64,000 bases of DNA from Clostridia bacterium (GTDB lineage: Bacteria > Bacillota > Clostridia > Christensenellales > CAG-138): positions 1 to 64,000 of the forward strand of contig JAEDIC010000011.1 in assembly GCA_016292635.1 (NCBI GenBank). Direction: 5' to 3'. Both the position numbers and the translations under genes were made by a program. Positions 8,380 through 17,675 of the stretch are shown here, piece after piece. The notes beneath the pieces are model-generated. The model was not told the DNA's origin and did not search any database. It was given only the letters and a program-made list of their open reading frames with translations. Numbering within the stretch: position 1 is the first letter of the stretch; every line of letters begins with the position of its first letter.

Positions 8380-8513
8380 CAAAAAGCCGCTTCCGTTGAG
8401 CGGCTTTTTGGAAGATGCGCCAAAGCGTCGTTTTTTATATTAAACCATACTTTTGCTTTTCTTTTTCTTTTGCTTTTTTCTTTTCTCATGAAAAGAAAGA
8501 GAAAAGAAGAAAT
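8380..8513 (-). repeat. Intergenic hairpin/terminator element, copy B (reverse)
   Basis: The distal stem is AAAAAGCCGC / GCGGCTTTTT (8381-8409), a strong bidirectional terminator. The linker GGAAGATGCGCCAAAGCG follows, then pyrimidine tracts and a hairpin centred on TTTTCTCATGAAAAG (about 8477-8507). The hairpin end is 14 nt from the stop codon of the TlpA-like gene, which reads into the element. Confidence 0.85.
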
Positions 8514-8526
8514 ATCAAATCCCAAC

Positions 8527-9180
8527 CTACCTCGCCAGCAGCTCGTCCACAGCGCCGGCCCAGGTTTCATAGGCCTTGCTGCCAACCACGGCGGAACAAA
8601 TGAGCTTACCCTCGCTGTCCAGGAAGAGAGTGGTGGGAACGGCGTACACATCGAACATAACGTTCTTTATCACATCATCGGTGGCCAGCAGATGGGGATA
8701 GTCCGCGCCGGTTTCAGCGATCTGCCCGGCGGCAGTTTCAACGGTGTCGCTGCCGGTGTCATTCGCGTCCACTATAACGCCGATAAGCTGAAAGTCCTCG
8801 CCGGCGTAATCCCTGGCAAGCTGACCAAGGTCCGGCATCTCCATAAGGCAGGGATAGCAGTATGTGCCCCAAATGTTCAGCATGGTTACCTTTGCCCGGG
8901 CGAAAAGCTCCGCGCTGTCAACGGCTTCGCCGTCAAGGGTTTCTGCGGTGAAAGCGTATTCCCTGCCGCCGCCCTCATAATCCAGCTTAAGAACGGGATG
9001 CTCAGCGGTATCCTCCTCGCCGGTTTCCCAGGTAAAGGAGCTTTCGGACGCGATTTCCTCCGCCTGCTCCGGGGCTTCGGCAGACTGCTCAGCCGGGGCC
9101 TCTTCCACAGGCCCTTGCGCGGCGCAGCCGGTAAGGGCAAGCGCGAATATAATAAATATTGAAATTATGCGTTTTTTCAT
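8527..9180 (-). CDS. TlpA-like thiol:disulfide lipoprotein
   Basis: A 217-residue lipoprotein with lipobox LTGC (Cys19), an acidic Glu/Ala-rich linker (20-60) and a thioredoxin-fold domain (about 75-215). The redox site is WGTYCYPC (Cys108 and Cys111), the cis-Pro is in YAVPTT, and the FLDSEGKL block is typical. This is the AhpC/TSA-Redoxin or TlpA/ResA type, working outside the membrane on disulfide exchange. No CcdA partner is adjacent, so its electron source is not shown by context. The gene stands alone; its transcript ends in the hairpin element copy B. Confidence 0.9.
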   Translation of the reverse strand: MKKRIISIFIIFALALTGCAAQGPVEEAPAEQSAEAPEQAEEIASESSFTWETGEEDTAEHPVLKLDYEGGGREYAFTAETLDGEAVDSAELFARAKVTMLNIWGTYCYPCLMEMPDLGQLARDYAGEDFQLIGVIVDANDTGSDTVETAAGQIAETGADYPHLLATDDVIKNVMFDVYAVPTTLFLDSEGKLICSAVVGSKAYETWAGAVDELLAR

Positions 9181-9280
9181 GTTTACCTCGTATAACGTAT
9201 TTTCTGGTAATCATAATAATATATTCCGCAGAATTTTGCACTGCATTTTCTTGCGATTTAACAAAACGTACACAAATGAA

Positions 9281-9303
9281 ATTTGTTAGCGTTCTAACAA
9301 TTT
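9281..9303. promoter_or_regulatory. Palindromic operator 1 upstream of marR
   Basis: TTGTTAG-CGTT-CTAACAA (9283-9300): perfect 7-bp arms. The same half-site recurs 81 bp downstream (centre to centre) at the marR promoter. Likely bound by the adjacent MarR protein. Confidence 0.75.
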
Positions 9304-9334
9304 GAAACTCATTGTGACAAATGGAGCGGTCTCG

Positions 9335-9363
9335 TTGACAGTCCCTTGCGGCGGGCCTATAAT
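9335..9363 (+). promoter_or_regulatory. Consensus promoter of the marR-ABC operon
   Basis: TTGACA (9335-9340), 17 bp, TATAAT (9358-9363). The -10 box abuts operator 2, so repressor binding would block RNA polymerase. Confidence 0.88.
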
Positions 9364-9380
9364 TTGTTAGAATGCTAACT
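9364..9380. promoter_or_regulatory. Palindromic operator 2 at the marR transcription start
   Basis: TTGTTAG-AATG-CTAAC, the same half-site as operator 1, lying immediately 3' of the -10 box at the expected start point. Fits autorepression by the MarR-family protein. Confidence 0.78.
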
Positions 9381-9405
9381 TTATTTTGGAAAAAAGGAGA
9401 AGCTT

Positions 9406-9864
9406 ATGGAAAGGACGTCACGAAGCGCGTTTTGCCGCATAAGGGCGGTTGGCAACGCCATACGCCGAAGGATGGAAAGCCTGCACGCGGAGGACAAATC
9501 CGGCCTTACCGGAGGCGAATGCGCCATTATGGGTTTTCTTATGGAGCATATGGGCGATTTGATATATCAAAAAGACATAGAGGAGGAATTCCACATCCGC
9601 AGGAGCAGCGCCACGCGGGCCCTGCAGGCAATGGAGAAAAAGGGATTCATTCTGCGGCAGAGCGAGAGCCACGACGGCAGGCTGAAGCGGCTCACCCTGA
9701 CAGAGCGGGCCATAGAGATGAGCCGGGAAGCCAGCCGCAGCATGGCGGAGCAGGAGCGGCGCTTGCTCAGCGGCATATCAAACGAGGAGCTTGCGGCATT
9801 TCTTGATATATGCGACAGAATATGCCTGAACGCCGAGGCTATGGAAGCGGAGGAACGACTATGA
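9406..9864 (+). CDS. MarR-family transcriptional regulator
   Basis: A 152-residue winged-helix repressor. Visible: N-terminal dimerisation helix, the HTH region DIEEEFHIRRSSATRALQAM, the wing FILRQSESHDGRLKRLTLTE with the conserved D-R pair, and a C-terminal helix. It heads an operon whose second gene starts on its stop codon (ATGA overlap) and encodes one half of an ABC exporter, a classical arrangement in which the exporter substrate releases the repressor. Two palindromic operators flank the operon promoter. The inducing ligand cannot be read from sequence. Confidence 0.93.
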   Translation: MERTSRSAFCRIRAVGNAIRRRMESLHAEDKSGLTGGECAIMGFLMEHMGDLIYQKDIEEEFHIRRSSATRALQAMEKKGFILRQSESHDGRLKRLTLTERAIEMSREASRSMAEQERRLLSGISNEELAAFLDICDRICLNAEAMEAEERL

Positions 9865-11588
9865 TAAAAACGCTTGCAAAAAGCATAAGGGAATACAGGA
9901 GGGAAACAATACTTACCCCCCTCTGCGTATCCGTAGAGGTGGTAATAGAGGTATTCATAACGTACCTTCTTGCGGACCTTATCGACCTTGGCATAAACGC
10001 CGGGGATATTAACTATACCATTCGCCGGGGACTGCTGCTCATTTGCTGCGCGGCGGTGTCGCTGATGTTCGGCGCATTGTCCGGACGGTATGCGGCAATA
10101 GCCTCCACAGGCTTCGCAAGAAACCTGAGGCAGGATATGTACTACAACGTGCAGACATTTTCCTTTGCCAATATAGATAAGTTTTCCACAGCGGGCATAG
10201 TGACCCGGCTCACAACGGACGTCGTAAACGTTCAGCACGCATTCATGATGCTTACGAGGATAGCCGTGCGCTCCCCGGTTATGCTGGTGTTTTCCCTTAT
10301 AATGGCCTTCCGCATAAACGGACGGATAGCCACGGTATTCCTCTGCGCAATACCCGTGCTGGCAGTCGGCCTGTATCTTATCATGTCCCATGCCCACCCC
10401 ATATTTGAAAAGGTATTCCATACCTACGACAGGCTGAACAGGGTGGTTCAGGAAAATCTTCGGGGTATAAGGGTGGTAAAGGCCTTTGTTCGGGAGGATC
10501 ACGAGCGGGATAAGTTTACCGAGGTTTCGGGCAGCATATTCAATGATATGTCCAAAGCCCAGAAGATCGTGGCCTTCAACGGGCCGCTGATGCAGGCCTG
10601 TATGTACGGCTGCATACTGGTGGCCTCCTGGCTTGGAGCAAATATGATAGTCGCAAATGACATGACCACAGGCCAGCTCATGAGTGTGCTCACCTATGCG
10701 ATGAGCATACTTTCCAGCCTTATGATGCTGTCCATGGTGTTCATGATGATGGTCATCTCCCGTGCCTCCGCGGAGCGCATAACCGAAGTGCTCACGGAGA
10801 AGGCCGCCATACGCAACCCGGAAGAGCCGCTGTATGAGGTGAAGGACGGCAGCATAGTATTTGAAAGCGTATCCTTCCGCTACGGAGGGGAACGCAACTG
10901 CCTTACGGATATAGATATATCCATACGCTCCGGGGAAACCATAGGCATAATCGGCGGCACGGGCAGCGGCAAAACCTCTCTGGTGCAGCTGATACCGAGG
11001 CTTTACGACGCCACCGAGGGCAGCGTAAAGGTGGGCGGGCGGGATGTGCGCCAATACGACATTGAGACCCTTCGCAGCGCCGTGTCCATGGTGCTGCAGA
11101 AAAACGAGCTTTTCTCCGGAACAGTTGAAAGCAACCTTCGCTGGGGCGATGAGAACGCCACCCTTGAGGATATGCGGCGGGCCTGCAAGGTGGCGCAGGC
11201 GGACGGATTCGTTTCCGCAATGCCTGAGGGGTATCAGTCCGAAATAGAGCAGGGCGGCGCAAACCTTTCAGGCGGGCAGAAGCAGAGGCTGTGCATAGCC
11301 CGGGCGCTGCTTAAAAAGCCAAAGATACTTATACTGGACGACTCCACCAGCGCCGTGGATACCGCCACAGACGCGTCTATAAGAGCCGCCTTCCGCAGCG
11401 AGATGCCGGATGTTACAAAGCTCATAATAGCCCAGCGCATAAGCTCCCTGCAGGATGCGGACAGGATAATAGTAATGGACAACGGACGCATAGCGGACTT
11501 CGGCACACACGATGAGCTTATGGAACGCTGTTCCATCTATATTGAAGTATACGAATCTCAGCAGAAGGGAGGGGACTTTGATGACTAA
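9861..11588 (+). CDS. Heterodimeric ABC exporter, subunit 1 (degenerate Walker B)
   Basis: A 575-residue half-transporter: six-helix membrane domain (about 1-310) and an ABC domain (about 335-575). Walker A is GGTGSGKTS, signature LSGGQKQR, Walker B LILDDSTSAVD, in which the catalytic Glu is Asp, the mark of the degenerate ATP site of heterodimeric exporters (BmrC/TM287 type). The H-loop position is Gln (IIAQRIS) instead of His, again as in degenerate subunits. The start at 9861 overlaps the marR stop and follows GGAGG. It pairs with the next gene, whose signature is the altered one. Probable multidrug or peptide export. Confidence 0.94.
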   Translation: MIKTLAKSIREYRRETILTPLCVSVEVVIEVFITYLLADLIDLGINAGDINYTIRRGLLLICCAAVSLMFGALSGRYAAIASTGFARNLRQDMYYNVQTFSFANIDKFSTAGIVTRLTTDVVNVQHAFMMLTRIAVRSPVMLVFSLIMAFRINGRIATVFLCAIPVLAVGLYLIMSHAHPIFEKVFHTYDRLNRVVQENLRGIRVVKAFVREDHERDKFTEVSGSIFNDMSKAQKIVAFNGPLMQACMYGCILVASWLGANMIVANDMTTGQLMSVLTYAMSILSSLMMLSMVFMMMVISRASAERITEVLTEKAAIRNPEEPLYEVKDGSIVFESVSFRYGGERNCLTDIDISIRSGETIGIIGGTGSGKTSLVQLIPRLYDATEGSVKVGGRDVRQYDIETLRSAVSMVLQKNELFSGTVESNLRWGDENATLEDMRRACKVAQADGFVSAMPEGYQSEIEQGGANLSGGQKQRLCIARALLKKPKILILDDSTSAVDTATDASIRAAFRSEMPDVTKLIIAQRISSLQDADRIIVMDNGRIADFGTHDELMERCSIYIEVYESQQKGGDFDD

Positions 11589-13497
11589 GCACAGCACAGG
11601 GCAGAAGCCCTCCGGCCACCGGGGCATGCGTCCCCTTAACGCCGAGGACCTTAAGGCCCTTGGCAAAAACAGCAAAAAGACCATAGCTCGCCTTCTGGAC
11701 CTGCTGAAGCCCTACCGGGCAAGGATGATTACGGTGTTTCTCTGCATACTCATAAGCGCAGGGGCGGGCATAGTTGGAAGCCTCTTTACCCGCACATTGA
11801 TAGACGACTATATCACTCCCCTCATCGGGGCGCAGGATCCCGACTTTTCCGGCCTTATAAGGGCCATTTCCGTAATGGGCTGCATTTACCTTTTGGGTAT
11901 GCTGTCCTCCTTCATTTACAGCCGCCTTATGGTCACCGTGTCCCAGGGCACAATGAAAAAGGTGAGGGACAATCTTTTCAGCCATATGCAAACGCTGCCC
12001 ATAGGCTACTTTGACAGCAACACCCACGGCGACCTTATGAGCCGCTACACAAACGACACGGATACCCTGCAGCAGATGCTCTCCCAGAGCATACCCCAGT
12101 TGATGAATTCGTCCATTACCATAATAGGGGTGCTGTGCGCCATGATATACACAAGTCCCCTGCTTACAGTGCTTATTCTTCTTACCCTCTGGCCCATGAT
12201 GAAGGTATCCGGCTTTGTTGCGGGCAACAGCTCAAAGTATTTTTCCCTTCAGCAGGCCGCCCTTGGCGACGCAAACGGCTATATCGAGGAGATGGTAAAC
12301 GGGCAGAAGGTGGTAAACGTATTCTGCCACGAGCGGAAGGCCAAGGAGCAGTTTGACCAAAAGAACGAAGCTCTTCGCAAAAACGCGGCCGAGGCAAATA
12401 AATTCGCAAATATACTTATGCCCATCCTCGGCAACCTGGCCCATGTGCAGTATGTGTTGCTGGCTGTGGCGGGAGGCCTTATGGCGATAAAGGGCGTGGG
12501 GGGCATGACTCTGGGCGTGCTTGCCGCCTTCCTGCAGCTTTCCAAGAGCTTCAATATGCCCATCAATCAGGTGTCCCAGCAGCTTAATTCCATGGTTATG
12601 GCGCTGGCGGGCGCGGAGCGCATATTCCAGCTTATGGATGAATCCCCCGAAACGGACGAAGGCAAGGTGGTGCTGGTAAACGCCGTAAGGGATGGGGATA
12701 CCCTCCGGGAGACCTCCCGCCGCACCGGCGTATGGGCGTGGAAGAAGCCGGATGGTGAGCTTGTGGAAGTTAAGGGGGATGTGCGGCTTACAGACGTGGA
12801 CTTTGGTTATGTGCCGGAAAAGACCGTGCTGCATGACGTTACCCTGTATGCCAAGCCGGGCCAGAAGATAGCCTTTGTAGGCTCCACCGGCGCAGGAAAG
12901 ACCACCATAACCAACCTTATCAACCGGTTCTATGAAATTCAGGACGGGGAGATAACCTACGACGGAATAAATATTAAGGATATAAAGAAAGACAACCTCA
13001 GGCACAGCCTGGGCATGGTGCTGCAGGAAGTAAGCCTCTTTACAGGCACCGTTCGCGATAACATACGCTACGGCAACCTTGAGGCCACAGACGAGGAAGT
13101 CGTGCAGGCGGCAAAGCTTGCCAACGCCCATGACTTCATAATGCGCCTGCCCAATGGGTACGATACCATGCTGGAGGGCGACGGCAGCGGCCTTTCACAG
13201 GGCCAGCGCCAGCTGCTTTCCATAGCGAGAGCCGCCTGCGAGGACGCCCCCGTTATGATAATGGATGAGGCCACCAGCTCCATCGACACCCGCACCGAGG
13301 CTATAGTCCAAAGCGGCATGGATAAGCTGATGCAGGGCCGCACGGTGTTCATTATCGCCCACAGGCTTTCCACCGTGCAGAATTCCAATGCCATAATGGT
13401 ATTGGAAAAGGGGCGCATAATAGAGCGGGGAGATCACGACGATCTCATCGCCGCGAAGGGACGGTATTACACCCTGTATACAGGCTTGCAGGCGTAG
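11581..13497 (+). CDS. Heterodimeric ABC exporter, subunit 2 (catalytic Walker B)
   Basis: A 638-residue half-transporter starting at 11581 after GGGAGGGG and overlapping the previous gene by 8 nt. After a polar N-terminal stretch come six TM helices (about 45-340) and the ABC domain (about 385-638). Walker A is GSTGAGKTT, signature LSQGQRQ (second Gly replaced), Walker B VMIMDEATSSID with intact Glu, H-loop IIAHRLS. Intact catalytic residues with an altered signature are the exact complement of subunit 1, so the pair forms one active and one degenerate ATP site. An insertion of about 35 residues (with SRRTGVWAWKKPDG) lies just before the ABC domain. Confidence 0.94.
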   Translation: MTKHSTGQKPSGHRGMRPLNAEDLKALGKNSKKTIARLLDLLKPYRARMITVFLCILISAGAGIVGSLFTRTLIDDYITPLIGAQDPDFSGLIRAISVMGCIYLLGMLSSFIYSRLMVTVSQGTMKKVRDNLFSHMQTLPIGYFDSNTHGDLMSRYTNDTDTLQQMLSQSIPQLMNSSITIIGVLCAMIYTSPLLTVLILLTLWPMMKVSGFVAGNSSKYFSLQQAALGDANGYIEEMVNGQKVVNVFCHERKAKEQFDQKNEALRKNAAEANKFANILMPILGNLAHVQYVLLAVAGGLMAIKGVGGMTLGVLAAFLQLSKSFNMPINQVSQQLNSMVMALAGAERIFQLMDESPETDEGKVVLVNAVRDGDTLRETSRRTGVWAWKKPDGELVEVKGDVRLTDVDFGYVPEKTVLHDVTLYAKPGQKIAFVGSTGAGKTTITNLINRFYEIQDGEITYDGINIKDIKKDNLRHSLGMVLQEVSLFTGTVRDNIRYGNLEATDEEVVQAAKLANAHDFIMRLPNGYDTMLEGDGSGLSQGQRQLLSIARAACEDAPVMIMDEATSSIDTRTEAIVQSGMDKLMQGRTVFIIAHRLSTVQNSNAIMVLEKGRIIERGDHDDLIAAKGRYYTLYTGLQA

Positions 13498-13977
13498 CCG
13501 CTTTCCCACAGGATCCAATGGATTTTGCGCAGGGGCCCGGTTGTTGCCCCGGCATCTAAAAAGCCCGTCGGACGGCAACCCCAAAGAGCCTGTTCCCTGT
13601 GGAGAATACGGGTGAAACTCGTGCCGGGGGACGGGAGAGAAAGACGCCGTATATGCAAAAAAGCCTGGGAAGCGTTTATTATCCATACCCGCCCCGTCGC
13701 CCTGGACTTCATATCTCTATAATGCCCCCTCTCGCTCTTTTCGCCACTGCCCGTCTCCCGCAAAACGGCTTTGCGGCCTTTTTGCGGGAAGCGGACGAGG
13801 GCTGTTTCCGCGGCGGTACGGATATCAGTGGGTGGGAGATGGGGTTAGATAAAGAAATAAAGCGCAAAATCAGCCTGCAGGAGTGCAGATCGGACATCCT
13901 GCCGCCGGTTCGCAATTACAGTAAGCTTAGACAAAAGAAGCAAGCCCCGCCGTATATTACAACCTTAGGAGATATTT
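13498..13977 (+). other. 480-bp gap with no recognised gene
   Basis: Holds a hairpin-rich stretch. A CGGGG/CCCCG-type fold lies around 13525-13600 and a terminator-like stem CCCGCAAAA / TTTTTGCGGG at about 13757-13788. Short open frames on both strands lack ribosome sites or family motifs. The last 60 bp carry the ribosome site (TTAGGAG) of the next gene. A purine-rich conserved-looking block around 13600-13660 could be a structured leader but matches no riboswitch class I can recall with confidence. Confidence 0.4.
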
Positions 13978-15654
13978 ATGAAAACGGTACTCACCTGGAT
14001 GAAAAATCATAGGAAGCTGATGATACTGCCGCTAATCGTCGCCCTGCTGCTCACCGCCTTCCTTGTAATACGGGCCAGGGCCAGAGAGGCCATGGCCGCC
14101 CTTGCCGATATGGCGGAGGAGACCGCCTTTGTAGAGCGGCGCAGCATACAAAGCAGCATATCTTCCACAGGCACTATTATAAGCGACAACACCCGCAATA
14201 TCTCCGCCACCCTCACAGGCCTTGAGGTGCTTACGGTGGATGTTGAGGTGGGGGATGTTATCGCTGCGGGGGATGTGCTCTGCACATTCGACACGCAGGA
14301 CCTTGAGGACAGCCTGGATGACGCAGAGGACGCCCTTTCCGCCGCCAGGACCCAGAGCCGGGTGTCCGTGAACAATGCGGAGCGGGCGCTGTATCAGGCC
14401 ATCGAAACGCAAAACTACCAGATAGAATCCGCCGCAAGGAACGTTATTTCCGCCCATGACGCATACAGCGCCGCCGCAGACAGCTACGAGAACCTCTCGG
14501 ACAACGCGAAGGACGCAAAAGGGGCCCTCTCCGCCGCGGAAGCCGCATTGAACGCCATTCCCGCCGCCCTTGAGGGAAGCGCGGAGTATACGACGTATAT
14601 AAACGCACAGACGGCATATCAGACCGCCCTTGCGGCCTATGATTCTTGCGTTGTGCCGGAGGATGCGTCCGACCCCAGTTACAATACCCAAAAGGCAGAG
14701 AAGGAAAGGCTTTTCTTAGAGGCGGAAAAGGCGGGCGAGGACCTTGCGGCGGCGGAAACAGCGCTTAACGCCCTCAATCTTGACCAGCGCAGGGCAGAAG
14801 CGGAAAAGGCATACGCCTCCGCCCTCTCCGCATACCAGGCCGCCATGGACGCCGCCCGCAAGGCAGAGCAGTCGGTGGATTCCGCATGGACCGCCGTTGC
14901 CAATGCCGAAGCCGCCTATGAATACACCGTGGCCTCCCAGCAGACCTCCTTTGAAAACAGCAAGGACGCCCTGAAGAGCGCGGAAGCGGGGGCGAGCGTT
15001 GCCACCATTCAGCAGGAAAACACCGTGGACAGCTATAAGGAGCAGATAGACGACGGCGTGCTCACCGCAGACATCGGCGGCACGGTGACCGCAGTGAATA
15101 TCAAAGAAGGAGAAAGGTACGCGGGGGGCGTCATAGTTACCATACAGGACTGCCAGGCTCTGGTGGTTTCCGCAGAGATAGACGAATACGACATTGCTGA
15201 TGTCGCCCTCGGCATGAAGGCGGTGTTCAAAACAGACTCCACCCGGGATGAGCAGCTTACAGGCGAGGTGATATTCATATCCCCCACCCCAACAGCGGGC
15301 AGCAACGTTACATATCAGGTAAAGGTGAAAATAACCAGCGACACCGACAGGCTTCGCATAGGCATGAACGCCAAGCTGAACATAATTCTTCAGGAAACAG
15401 CCGAGGTGTTTACCGTGCCCTACGACGCAATACAGCAGGACGAAAGCGGCAATGACGTGATATACGCCGTTGAGCGCACGGAGAGCGGCGGGGTCACAAA
15501 GACCGCCATACCCGTTACCGTGGGCGTGGAAGGCGACTATTATGTGGAAGTGAGCGGCGATATTTCCGAGGGCATGGAGATATCCCTCCCCTCAGACGAA
15601 TATCTGGACATCATGGCCATGCGTGATGAAATGATGGCCTCAATGGGTGGCTAA
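13978..15654 (+). CDS. MacA/HlyD-type efflux adaptor
   Basis: A 558-residue periplasmic-adaptor-like protein of a Gram-positive MacAB-type pump. One N-terminal TM helix (about 15-32), a barrel-sandwich half (VDVEVGDVIAAGDVLCTFD), a very long Ala-rich helical hairpin (about 105-360), the second sandwich half (LTADIGGTVTAVNIKEGERY), then beta-barrel domains. The coiled-coil hairpin is longer than in MacA of E. coli. An AGGAG site precedes the ATG. It is followed by the ATPase and permease genes with a 3-bp gap and a 10-bp overlap, so the three form one operon exporting peptides, lipids or drugs. Confidence 0.9.
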   Translation: MKTVLTWMKNHRKLMILPLIVALLLTAFLVIRARAREAMAALADMAEETAFVERRSIQSSISSTGTIISDNTRNISATLTGLEVLTVDVEVGDVIAAGDVLCTFDTQDLEDSLDDAEDALSAARTQSRVSVNNAERALYQAIETQNYQIESAARNVISAHDAYSAAADSYENLSDNAKDAKGALSAAEAALNAIPAALEGSAEYTTYINAQTAYQTALAAYDSCVVPEDASDPSYNTQKAEKERLFLEAEKAGEDLAAAETALNALNLDQRRAEAEKAYASALSAYQAAMDAARKAEQSVDSAWTAVANAEAAYEYTVASQQTSFENSKDALKSAEAGASVATIQQENTVDSYKEQIDDGVLTADIGGTVTAVNIKEGERYAGGVIVTIQDCQALVVSAEIDEYDIADVALGMKAVFKTDSTRDEQLTGEVIFISPTPTAGSNVTYQVKVKITSDTDRLRIGMNAKLNIILQETAEVFTVPYDAIQQDESGNDVIYAVERTESGGVTKTAIPVTVGVEGDYYVEVSGDISEGMEISLPSDEYLDIMAMRDEMMASMGG

Positions 15655-15657
15655 GCC

Positions 15658-16374
15658 ATGGAAGAAAAAAACCGCATCATACGCCTTCGGGGAATAAAAA
15701 AGCGGTTCTTTGAGGGCACGGAAAACCAAATTGAGGTGCTTAAGGGCATAGATATGGACGTATACGAGGGGGAGTTCGTATCCATAGTCGGCGCATCCGG
15801 CTCAGGCAAATCCACCCTTATGAACATCATAGGGGCGCTGGATCGGGCCAGCGAGGGCAGCTATATACTGGATGGCGTGGACATAGGCAAGGCCGGGGAC
15901 GACCGGCTTTCCCGCATACGCAATAAAAAAATAGGCTTCGTATTCCAAACATACAACCTTATCCCCCGCACCTCCGCCCTGAAAAACGTGGAGCGGCCCA
16001 TGCTGTATGCGGGCATTCCCCGTGATGAGCGCACAGAGAGGGCAAAGCAGCTCCTCGATATGGTGGGGATGACGGACAGGCTGAAGCATAACCCGGATGA
16101 GCTTTCCGGCGGACAGAAGCAGCGTGTGGCCATCGCCCGGGCAATGGCAAACCATCCTGCAATTCTCCTTGCCGACGAGCCCACCGGCGCGCTGGACAGC
16201 AAGACCGGCCGCCTAATAATGGATATATTCCACCGGCTGAACAAGGAGCAGGCCATGACAATAGTGCTCATCACCCATTCCCCGGAGCTTGCGGAGGAGA
16301 CCGGGCGCATATTTACCCTGATGGACGGGGAAATAACCGGGGAAAGAAAGGGGAGCGCATATAAATGTTCATAG
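15658..16374 (+). CDS. MacB/LolD-type ABC ATPase
   Basis: A 238-residue cytoplasmic ATPase of the MacB/LolD/FtsE group. Walker A GASGSGKST (about 42-50), Q-loop FVFQTYNLIPR, signature LSGGQKQR, Walker B ILLADEPTGALD, H-loop LITHSPE. It powers the FtsX-like permease encoded next, whose start overlaps its last codons. The TYNLIPRTSALKNV segment is typical of the family and contacts the coupling helix of the permease. Confidence 0.95.
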   Translation: MEEKNRIIRLRGIKKRFFEGTENQIEVLKGIDMDVYEGEFVSIVGASGSGKSTLMNIIGALDRASEGSYILDGVDIGKAGDDRLSRIRNKKIGFVFQTYNLIPRTSALKNVERPMLYAGIPRDERTERAKQLLDMVGMTDRLKHNPDELSGGQKQRVAIARAMANHPAILLADEPTGALDSKTGRLIMDIFHRLNKEQAMTIVLITHSPELAEETGRIFTLMDGEITGERKGSAYKCS

Positions 16375-17654
16375 AAAACATACGGCTGGCCCTTTCCGGC
16401 CTTAAGGCAAACAAGATGCGGGCCTTCCTTACCATGCTGGGCATAATCATTGGCATAGGCTCCGTCATCACCATAATGACCCTTGGGGAATCCGTTACCA
16501 GCTCCTTTACCTCCTCCATGCAGTCATTGGGCGCAAACAACGTTACCGTTGCAATTCAGCCCAAGCCCGAGGATGAGGAGGCGGACTCCTTCAGCGGAAT
16601 GGCCTTTATGGCGATGGGCCGCGGCGCCATGCCTCAGGATAAGGACTATATCACCGACGAGATGGTATCCGCCCTCCGGGAGACCTATGGCAACGAGCTG
16701 ATGGGCATATCCATATCCGAAAGCGCCGGAGACGGCAGGGCAGAGGCCGGCAAGCTGTACGCCAATGTGTCCATTACCGGCGTAAATTCCGACTATTTCC
16801 TCTCAAACGAGATCACGATACTTGCGGGCCGTATGCTCACCGCCGATGAGCTCAACGGCAGCAGGCAGATGGCTATGGTGTCGGATAAGCTGGTGAACAA
16901 TATGTTCGATGGGGAACCTGAAGCCGCCATAGGGCAAAGCATAGAGGTAACCACGGGAGACAGCTTTTACAGCTATACCATAGTTGGCGTATACGAATAC
17001 GTTATGAGCATATACAATATGCAGTTCGGCGCGGAGAAGGATATCACAACCACCCTGTATATACCCATCGGCGCTGCCCGTGCCGCGACCCACTCCACCG
17101 CAGGCTATTCCTCCATCACCGCCGTAACCGCAAGGGGAGTGGACTCCACCCGCTTCGCCTCCCGCATAGAGCGCTTTCTGAACGCCTATTATCGCAACAA
17201 CCGTGACTATGAAGTTATCGCCTTCAGCATGGAAAGCATGGTATCCGAATTTGCCTCCGTAATGGATACCATCGAAACTGCCATAGCCGTTATTGCGAGC
17301 ATTTCCCTCCTGGTTGGCGGTATAGGGGTAATGAACATAATGCTGGTTTCCATAACCGAGCGCACAAGAGAGATTGGCACCTGCAAAGCCCTTGGCGCCA
17401 CCAACAGCTCCATCCGTATGCAGTTTATTACCGAGGCTGTGATAATCTGCCTCATAGGCGGCCTGCTGGGCGTGACCCTCGGCGTAACCGCCGGCAGCCT
17501 CGCAAGCAAAGCCTTTGGCTTCCCCGCCCGGGCCAGCGCCAGCAGCATCGTCATCGCCCTCTTCTTCTCAATGTCCATAGGCGTCTTCTTCGGCTACTAC
17601 CCCGCCAACAAAGCCGCCCGCATGGACCCCATAAACGCGCTGAGATATGAGTAG
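16365..17654 (+). CDS. MacB-type permease (FtsX domain)
   Basis: A 429-residue permease: TM1 near the N terminus (about 18-40, MLGIIIGIGSVITIMTLGES), a large extracellular MacB periplasmic core domain (about 45-270), then three TM helices in the FtsX domain (about 290-420). The GGIGVMNIMLVSITERTREIG block and the closing PANKAARMDPINALRYE are family hallmarks. It overlaps the ATPase gene by 10 bp. With the adaptor and ATPase it forms a tripartite-like mechanotransmission exporter working across a single membrane. Confidence 0.95.
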   Translation: MFIENIRLALSGLKANKMRAFLTMLGIIIGIGSVITIMTLGESVTSSFTSSMQSLGANNVTVAIQPKPEDEEADSFSGMAFMAMGRGAMPQDKDYITDEMVSALRETYGNELMGISISESAGDGRAEAGKLYANVSITGVNSDYFLSNEITILAGRMLTADELNGSRQMAMVSDKLVNNMFDGEPEAAIGQSIEVTTGDSFYSYTIVGVYEYVMSIYNMQFGAEKDITTTLYIPIGAARAATHSTAGYSSITAVTARGVDSTRFASRIERFLNAYYRNNRDYEVIAFSMESMVSEFASVMDTIETAIAVIASISLLVGGIGVMNIMLVSITERTREIGTCKALGATNSSIRMQFITEAVIICLIGGLLGVTLGVTAGSLASKAFGFPARASASSIVIALFFSMSIGVFFGYYPANKAARMDPINALRYE

Positions 17655-17675
17655 GGGATATTCCTTTGGATAGAG

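Noticed and set aside
13560..13680. A cobalamin-type riboswitch upstream of the efflux operon
   Set aside because: GGGTGAAACTC resembles the start of a B12 or FMN core, but the rest of the conserved core is missing.
13599..14012. A 137-codon frame in the gap before the efflux adaptor gene
   Set aside because: No ribosome site or family motif, and it runs into the adaptor gene in another frame.
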